From NCBI GenBank assembly GCA_025923975.1, contig JAICEV010000024.1, positions 1 through 17,493 of the forward strand: DNA of 17,493 nucleotides. Direction: 5' to 3'. Below the pieces are notes generated by a model. The model had not been told where the DNA came from. It was given only the letters and a program-made list of their open reading frames with translations, and ran no database searches. Shown one piece after another: positions 14,541 to 17,493 of the stretch. Each line of letters starts with the position of its first letter. Positions within the stretch are counted from its first letter, which is position 1. The position numbers and the translations under genes are program-made. The DNA is from Propionibacteriaceae bacterium. GTDB taxonomy: Bacteria; Actinomycetota; Actinomycetes; Propionibacteriales; Propionibacteriaceae.

Positions 14541-15323
14541 ATGTGCGGACGCTATGCGACCTCCGCCAGCCCCCAAGACCTGATGGAGGAGTTCGAGGTC
14601 GACGACCTGTTCGACGGCCTGCCTGGCCCGGATTACAACGTGGCCCCGACTGTTGCGGTGCCGGCGATCTTCGAGCGTCGCGTGAAGGACACCGGCGAAA
14701 TCCGGCGCCGGTTGGCTCCGCTCGTCTGGGGACTGGTGCCATCTTGGGCCAAGGACGCCTCGATCGGCTCCCGGATGATCAACGCGCGCCTTGAGACGGT
14801 GGCGGAGAAGCCCGCCTTCAAAAGGCCCTTCAGTGCTCGCCGCTGCATTCTGCCGGCCGACGGCTTCTACGAGTGGTACGCCACTGAGCCCACAGCCGGT
14901 GCTGCCACTCGCGGCAGAGGCAAGCCCAAGAAGCAGCCGTTCTTCATCCATCGTGCTGACGGTGGACTGCTCGTGATGGCCGGTATCTACGAGATCTGGC
15001 GTCACCCGCACGCCGATCCCAGCGATGACCCGGCGTGGCTGCGCACCTGTTCAGTGATCACCACTCAAGCCACCGACGCGGCCGGGCACATCCATGATCG
15101 AATGCCGATGGTGATCACCCGCGATGCCATCGACGCCTGGCTGGATCCCACGATCACCGATCCGCGACGTGCGCTCGAACTTCTCGAGGTGACCGATGCC
15201 GCCGCCCTTGAGGCGTACGCGGTCTCCACCGACGTCAACAGTGTTGACAACAACAATCCCTCGCTCATCCAGCCACTCGCCGCCGAGCCGGAGCAGGTGC
15301 AAGATCAGGAGACGCTGATCTGA
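14541..15323 (+). CDS. SRAP domain protein (HMCES/YedK family)
   Basis: SRAP proteins bond covalently to abasic sites in single-stranded DNA through the N-terminal cysteine, forming a stable thiazolidine crosslink that protects the lesion. The start must be the ATG at 14541, since Cys2 (MCGRYA) has to become the N-terminus after Met removal; the frame is open upstream to 14475 but those residues would block the active site. The key residues, by analogy with E. coli YedK, are Cys2, Asn81 (INARLET), Glu111 (DGFYEW) and His185 (IHDRMPMV). The length is 260 aa, with a short basic insert after residue 115. The hydrolase gene starts 2 nt after the stop. A SRAP gene near aroA, rsgA and sigH also occurs, as I recall, in mycobacteria. 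Confidence 0.93.
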   Translation: MCGRYATSASPQDLMEEFEVDDLFDGLPGPDYNVAPTVAVPAIFERRVKDTGEIRRRLAPLVWGLVPSWAKDASIGSRMINARLETVAEKPAFKRPFSARRCILPADGFYEWYATEPTAGAATRGRGKPKKQPFFIHRADGGLLVMAGIYEIWRHPHADPSDDPAWLRTCSVITTQATDAAGHIHDRMPMVITRDAIDAWLDPTITDPRRALELLEVTDAAALEAYAVSTDVNSVDNNNPSLIQPLAAEPEQVQDQETLI

Positions 15324-15325
15324 TC

Positions 15326-16000
15326 ATGGCTTCAACGGTGATACCGGTGGAGACCCCGCAAGGCCGGGGCAGGTTCTTTGTCGATGCTGCCGAGCAGCCG
15401 AGCTCGATCCTGGTGCTCGGTCACGGCGCCGGTGGCGGCATCGGCGCTATTGATCTTGAACTGCTTGCCCAAAGCCTGCCAACGCTCGGCACCACCGTGG
15501 CGCGGTTCGAACAACCGTGGCGTACGGCCGGGCGTAGCGGGAGCGGACCGCCACCCAAGCTGGATGAGGCGTGGTGTGCTGCGCTGGACTGGCTGGCCGA
15601 TCAGGAGTGGGCACAGCGTCAGCTCCTGGTTGGCGGTCGGAGTGCCGGCGCTCGAGTGGCCTGCCGGACGGCGTCTCAGACGAATCCCGCAGCTATTGTG
15701 TGCCTTGCATTCCCGCTGCATCCACCCGGTCGGCCCGAGAAGTCGCGGGTGTCCGAGCTGTTGGCACCATCGGTGCGCAGACTGGTCCTGCAAGGCAGCA
15801 AGGACAGTTTCGGCACTCCGGAAGAGATCCGTACGGCAATCGGCAACGCACCCCATGTCTCGGTCGTTGAGTTGCCCGGAGCAGATCACGCCTACCGGAT
15901 TGGGAAGGCTTCACCATTCCGGCCAGCGGATCTGCGCACCACTGTTGTCGCCGAAGTCAGCGGATTCATCGAGGCCGTCGCGGGAATATCGACATCATGA
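15326..16000 (+). CDS. KANL3/Tex30-like alpha/beta hydrolase
   Basis: The 224-aa product is a compact alpha/beta hydrolase. The oxyanion-loop motif LGHGAGGG lies at 31-38, the nucleophile elbow GGRSAGARV at 103-111 (Ser106), a probable acid in QGSKDSFG (Asp160) and the His in PGADHAY (His188). It matches the bacterial relatives of the KANL3/Tex30 hydrolase-like domain, whose substrates are unknown. It begins 2 nt after the SRAP stop and carries the sigR promoter in its last codons, so it probably shares the SRAP transcript. No signal peptide is present. The function beyond hydrolase is not predictable from sequence. Confidence 0.82.
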   Translation: MASTVIPVETPQGRGRFFVDAAEQPSSILVLGHGAGGGIGAIDLELLAQSLPTLGTTVARFEQPWRTAGRSGSGPPPKLDEAWCAALDWLADQEWAQRQLLVGGRSAGARVACRTASQTNPAAIVCLAFPLHPPGRPEKSRVSELLAPSVRRLVLQGSKDSFGTPEEIRTAIGNAPHVSVVELPGADHAYRIGKASPFRPADLRTTVVAEVSGFIEAVAGISTS

Positions 16001-16007
16001 CCGCGTT
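15982..16007 (+). promoter_or_regulatory. SigR/SigH-type autoregulated promoter
   Basis: GGGAAT (15982-15987) is followed after 17 nt by GTT (16005-16007). This closely matches the GGAAT-N(17-19)-GTT consensus of SigR in Streptomyces and SigH in mycobacteria. It lies at the very end of the hydrolase gene, with a start expected near 16014, upstream of sigR. sigR is known to transcribe itself in both model groups. Confidence 0.65.
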
Positions 16008-16085
16008 GCACTTCATATGCCCCTGCTGGTGGATGGTTGGCCCGAGCAATCGATGCTGCGCACCTCGCCACTACTCTCGTACCTG

Positions 16086-16733
16086 ATGAGCATGCCCAGC
16101 GGTTCGAATGTCTCCGGCGCAAGCGCGCCGGACAGTGATGCCGGCCGCGTCGAGACGGACGACGAGCGACATGCGCGTTTCGAGCAAGACGCACTGCAAT
16201 ACCTTGATCAGCTCTACGCCGGTGCCTTGCGCATGACGCGTAACCCTGCGGACGCTGAGGACATCGTGCAGGAGACCTATGCCAAGGCATACGCATCCTT
16301 TCACCAGTTCACCCCGGGCACGAATCTGAAGGCTTGGCTCTATCGGATTCTGACGAATACCTACATCAACTCCTATCGGAAGAAGCAGCGGGAGCCGCAG
16401 CTGTCCGACGGGGAGAACGTGGAGGACTGGCAACTGGCCAGAGCCGAGTCACACACCTCCAGTGGACTGAAGTCTGCTGAGACGGTGGCGCTGGAGAACC
16501 TGCCGGATTCGGATGTGAAGGAAGCTCTACAGCAACTCGCTCCCGACTTCAGGCTGGCTGTCTACCTGGCCGATGTCGAAGGCTTTTCTTACAAGGAGAT
16601 CGCCGAAATCATGGGCACTCCAATCGGAACAGTGATGTCGCGGCTCAACCGCGGCAGGACGCAGTTACGCAACCTCTTAGCCGACTACGCCCGCGAACGA
16701 GGCGTGAAACGAGCGGAGGCGAGCACGACATGA
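16086..16733 (+). CDS. sigR: ECF sigma factor, SigR/SigH type
   Basis: This sigma factor directs the thiol-oxidative-stress response (thioredoxins, mycothiol genes). The 215 aa closely resemble mycobacterial SigH: the region 2 block GALRMTRNPADAEDIVQET, then GTNLKAWLYRILTNTYINS and YRKKQR, and region 4 with DVEGFSYKEIAEIMGTPIG and TVMSRLNRGRTQLR. The start is uncertain. ATG 16086 and 16092 fit the usual length, but ATGs at 16053 and 16017 are also in frame downstream of the SigR-type promoter and would add 11 or 23 residues. None has a good ribosome site. The stop overlaps the rsrA start (ATGA), so sigma and anti-sigma are translationally coupled, which keeps them balanced. Confidence 0.94.
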   Translation: MSMPSGSNVSGASAPDSDAGRVETDDERHARFEQDALQYLDQLYAGALRMTRNPADAEDIVQETYAKAYASFHQFTPGTNLKAWLYRILTNTYINSYRKKQREPQLSDGENVEDWQLARAESHTSSGLKSAETVALENLPDSDVKEALQQLAPDFRLAVYLADVEGFSYKEIAEIMGTPIGTVMSRLNRGRTQLRNLLADYARERGVKRAEASTT

Positions 16734-16999
16734 ACGTCGATCGACCCGGCGATGCATCGTTCGATGATTGCGAGCATGTGCTCGAGCGCGTCTATGAGTT
16801 CCTGGACAACGAGCTTGACGCCGCAACCAGTGACGCGATCCGCCAGCACCTCGCCATGTGCGAGCCCTGCCTCGACAGGTTCGATACCGAGCAGGCGGTC
16901 AAGGCGCTGGTACATCGGTCCTGCGGCGGTGAGGCCGCACCGAGCCACCTGCGAGCGAAGATCGTGACGCAGCTGACGGTGATCCGCAAAACACAGTGA
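16730..16999 (+). CDS. rsrA: Zinc-binding redox anti-sigma factor RsrA/RshA
   Basis: The 89-aa protein has the ZAS signature HLAMCEPC (His40-X3-Cys44-X2-Cys47) plus an upstream Cys14. These match the zinc ligands of Streptomyces RsrA (Cys11, His37, Cys41, Cys44). In RsrA, oxidation forms a disulfide among these cysteines, zinc is lost and SigR is freed. An extra Cys65 lies in the short tail, as relatives also have. The gene starts inside the sigR stop codon (ATGA overlap) and is followed by a strong terminator. Its cognate partner is the SigR encoded immediately upstream. Confidence 0.93.
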   Translation: MNVDRPGDASFDDCEHVLERVYEFLDNELDAATSDAIRQHLAMCEPCLDRFDTEQAVKALVHRSCGGEAAPSHLRAKIVTQLTVIRKTQ

Positions 17000-17010
17000 C
17001 CAGATGCAAC

Positions 17011-17036
17011 AACCCCGCGGAGGTTTCCGCGGGGTT
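17011..17036. terminator. Strong hairpin terminator after rsrA
   Basis: AACCCCGCGGA (17011-17021) and TCCGCGGGGTT (17026-17036) form a perfect 11-bp stem with a GGTT loop, followed on the plus strand by TTTGAGTGTTT (counting from inside the stem). It lies between the converging rsrA and bL37 genes and, being symmetric, may serve both. Confidence 0.85.
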
Positions 17037-17061
17037 TGAGTGTTTCTAGGGCTCCCTGCCG

Positions 17062-17136
17062 TCAGGCGTTAGGACGCTTGCCATGGTTCGCGCTCTTCTT
17101 TCTGCGGGCGCGTCGCTTACGGGCACTCTTAGCCAT
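17062..17136 (-). CDS. Ribosomal protein bL37 (24 aa)
   Basis: A 24-codon frame on the minus strand starts with MAKSARKRRARRKKSANHGK and ends RPNA. It is preceded by a near-perfect ribosome site (GAGGAGG, 5 nt before the ATG) and ends 26 nt short of a strong hairpin terminator. Eleven of the 24 residues are Lys or Arg. The MAK start, basic core and ANHGKRPNA end match what I recall of bL37, the small extra 50S protein seen in mycobacterial ribosome structures and widespread in actinobacteria. It is too short for most automatic gene finders. The gene converges on sigR-rsrA. Confidence 0.82.
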   Translation of the reverse strand: MAKSARKRRARRKKSANHGKRPNA

Positions 17137-17282
17137 CTGGGCCTCCTCAAGGTCATTGTGAATACTCCAAGGTAGCGGTGACCTCCTCGGGGCCGGTCGC
17201 CAAGCCACAAGTTCAACACGCCCCGCCGGTCGTTAGGCGCATCGGGTCACGGGTTTGGGACTGGCTGGAGGTTCCGCTGCTG
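17137..17282. other. Gap between universal stress protein and bL37 genes
   Basis: This 146-nt gap must hold the bL37 promoter, read on the minus strand. TTGAAC and TACCTT words are present but not at proper spacing, so no promoter can be called. No terminator hairpin for the stress-protein gene is clear. Confidence 0.3.
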
Positions 17283-17493
17283 TCAGCGGATGACTGCAAC
17301 GCTGCAATGCGAGTGCTGGGCGACCTTGTGGCTGACCGAGCCAAGCAGCCAGTCGCCAACGCCACCAATTCCCCGGGCACCTACGACCACCAAGTAAGCA
17401 TCGGGGGACTGCTCGATGAGTACCTCTGCTGTGTCTCCGGGAATGGCGAGCAGCTCCACCGGCAGGTTTGGCCTGTCTTGCACCACTCTCCTG
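17283..17493 (-). CDS. Universal stress protein, C-terminal part (cut by window end)
   Basis: The frame is open to the window edge, so only the last 69 or so residues are visible. They contain the UspA-family nucleotide-binding end: VVVGARGIGGVGDWLLGSVSHKVAQHS, matching the G-X2-G-X9-G-S/T pattern of ATP-binding USP proteins, followed by the final strand CSVAVIR. Before it, VELLAIPGDTAEVLIEQSPDAYLVVV fits the preceding strand-helix-strand. In this family the ATP-binding type acts in dormancy or stress responses; whether this one has a single or tandem USP domain cannot be seen. Confidence 0.9.
   Translation of the reverse strand, partial: RRVVQDRPNLPVELLAIPGDTAEVLIEQSPDAYLVVVGARGIGGVGDWLLGSVSHKVAQHSHCSVAVIR

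Noticed and set aside
15378..16016. Very long N-terminal extension of SigR into the hydrolase gene
   Set aside because: The region is clearly the alpha/beta hydrolase in another frame, and the SigR-type promoter lies at 15982-16007, so a start before it would miss the induced transcript.
1..17493. Mobile element, CRISPR array, toxin-antitoxin or phage-defence system
   Set aside because: No transposase, integrase, spaced repeat array, terminal inverted repeats or defence-type gene cluster is visible; gene content is chromosomal and conserved.

Overview
This is a stretch of ordinary-looking chromosome from a moderately high-GC actinobacterium. The pointers are a SigR/SigH-type ECF sigma factor with its ZAS anti-sigma partner, an actinobacterial-type HisN, a CoxG/XdhC/MocA accessory set, a 24-residue bL37-like ribosomal protein ORF, an initiator tRNA without encoded CCA, and frequent GTG starts. 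A PEPVEG-coding palindromic repeat would fit Propionibacteriales or related orders, but I cannot name a genus. I see no insertion sequence, phage gene, CRISPR array or integrase.

Layout. 1-1466: initiator tRNA-fMet and a FUSC-type membrane protein gene, both on the minus strand, separated by a repeat-containing gap. 1555-3428: a translationally coupled ThuA-like / Gfo-Idh-MocA pair (sugar oxidation type). 3529-5772: a secreted SpoIID/LytB protein followed closely by a P1-family (DmpA/NylC-like) self-processing peptidase. 5845-7041: serA of the E. coli type with a C-terminal ACT domain. 7042-13608, minus strand, reading from right to left: aroA, rsgA, hisN, a MocA-like nucleotidyltransferase, XdhC, a membrane-anchored CoxG and a Nudix hydrolase. 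aroA/rsgA and hisN/mocA overlap, so the upstream part is clearly an operon. 13669-14460, minus strand: a DoxX protein with a long Lys/Ala-rich tail. 14541-16999, plus strand: SRAP (HMCES/YedK), a KANL3/Tex30-like hydrolase, sigR and rsrA, closed by a strong hairpin terminator. 17062-17136, minus strand: the bL37 gene. 17283 to the end, minus strand: the C-terminal part of a universal stress protein.

How the genes fit together. The right-hand end is a stress module. SigR is released from RsrA by thiol oxidation, and a good SigR-type promoter (GGGAAT-N17-GTT) sits in the end of the hydrolase gene just upstream of sigR. SRAP, which caps abasic sites, lies in the same transcription unit. The minus-strand block mixes housekeeping biosynthesis (aroA, hisN), ribosome assembly (rsgA) and maturation factors for molybdenum hydroxylases whose structural subunits are not in the window. 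Most of this is known biology. The points most worth a second look are the in-frame palindromic repeat in coxG, the possible long SigR isoform, the basic tail of DoxX, the operator-like palindrome in front of aroA and the Mo-accessory genes without their enzyme.
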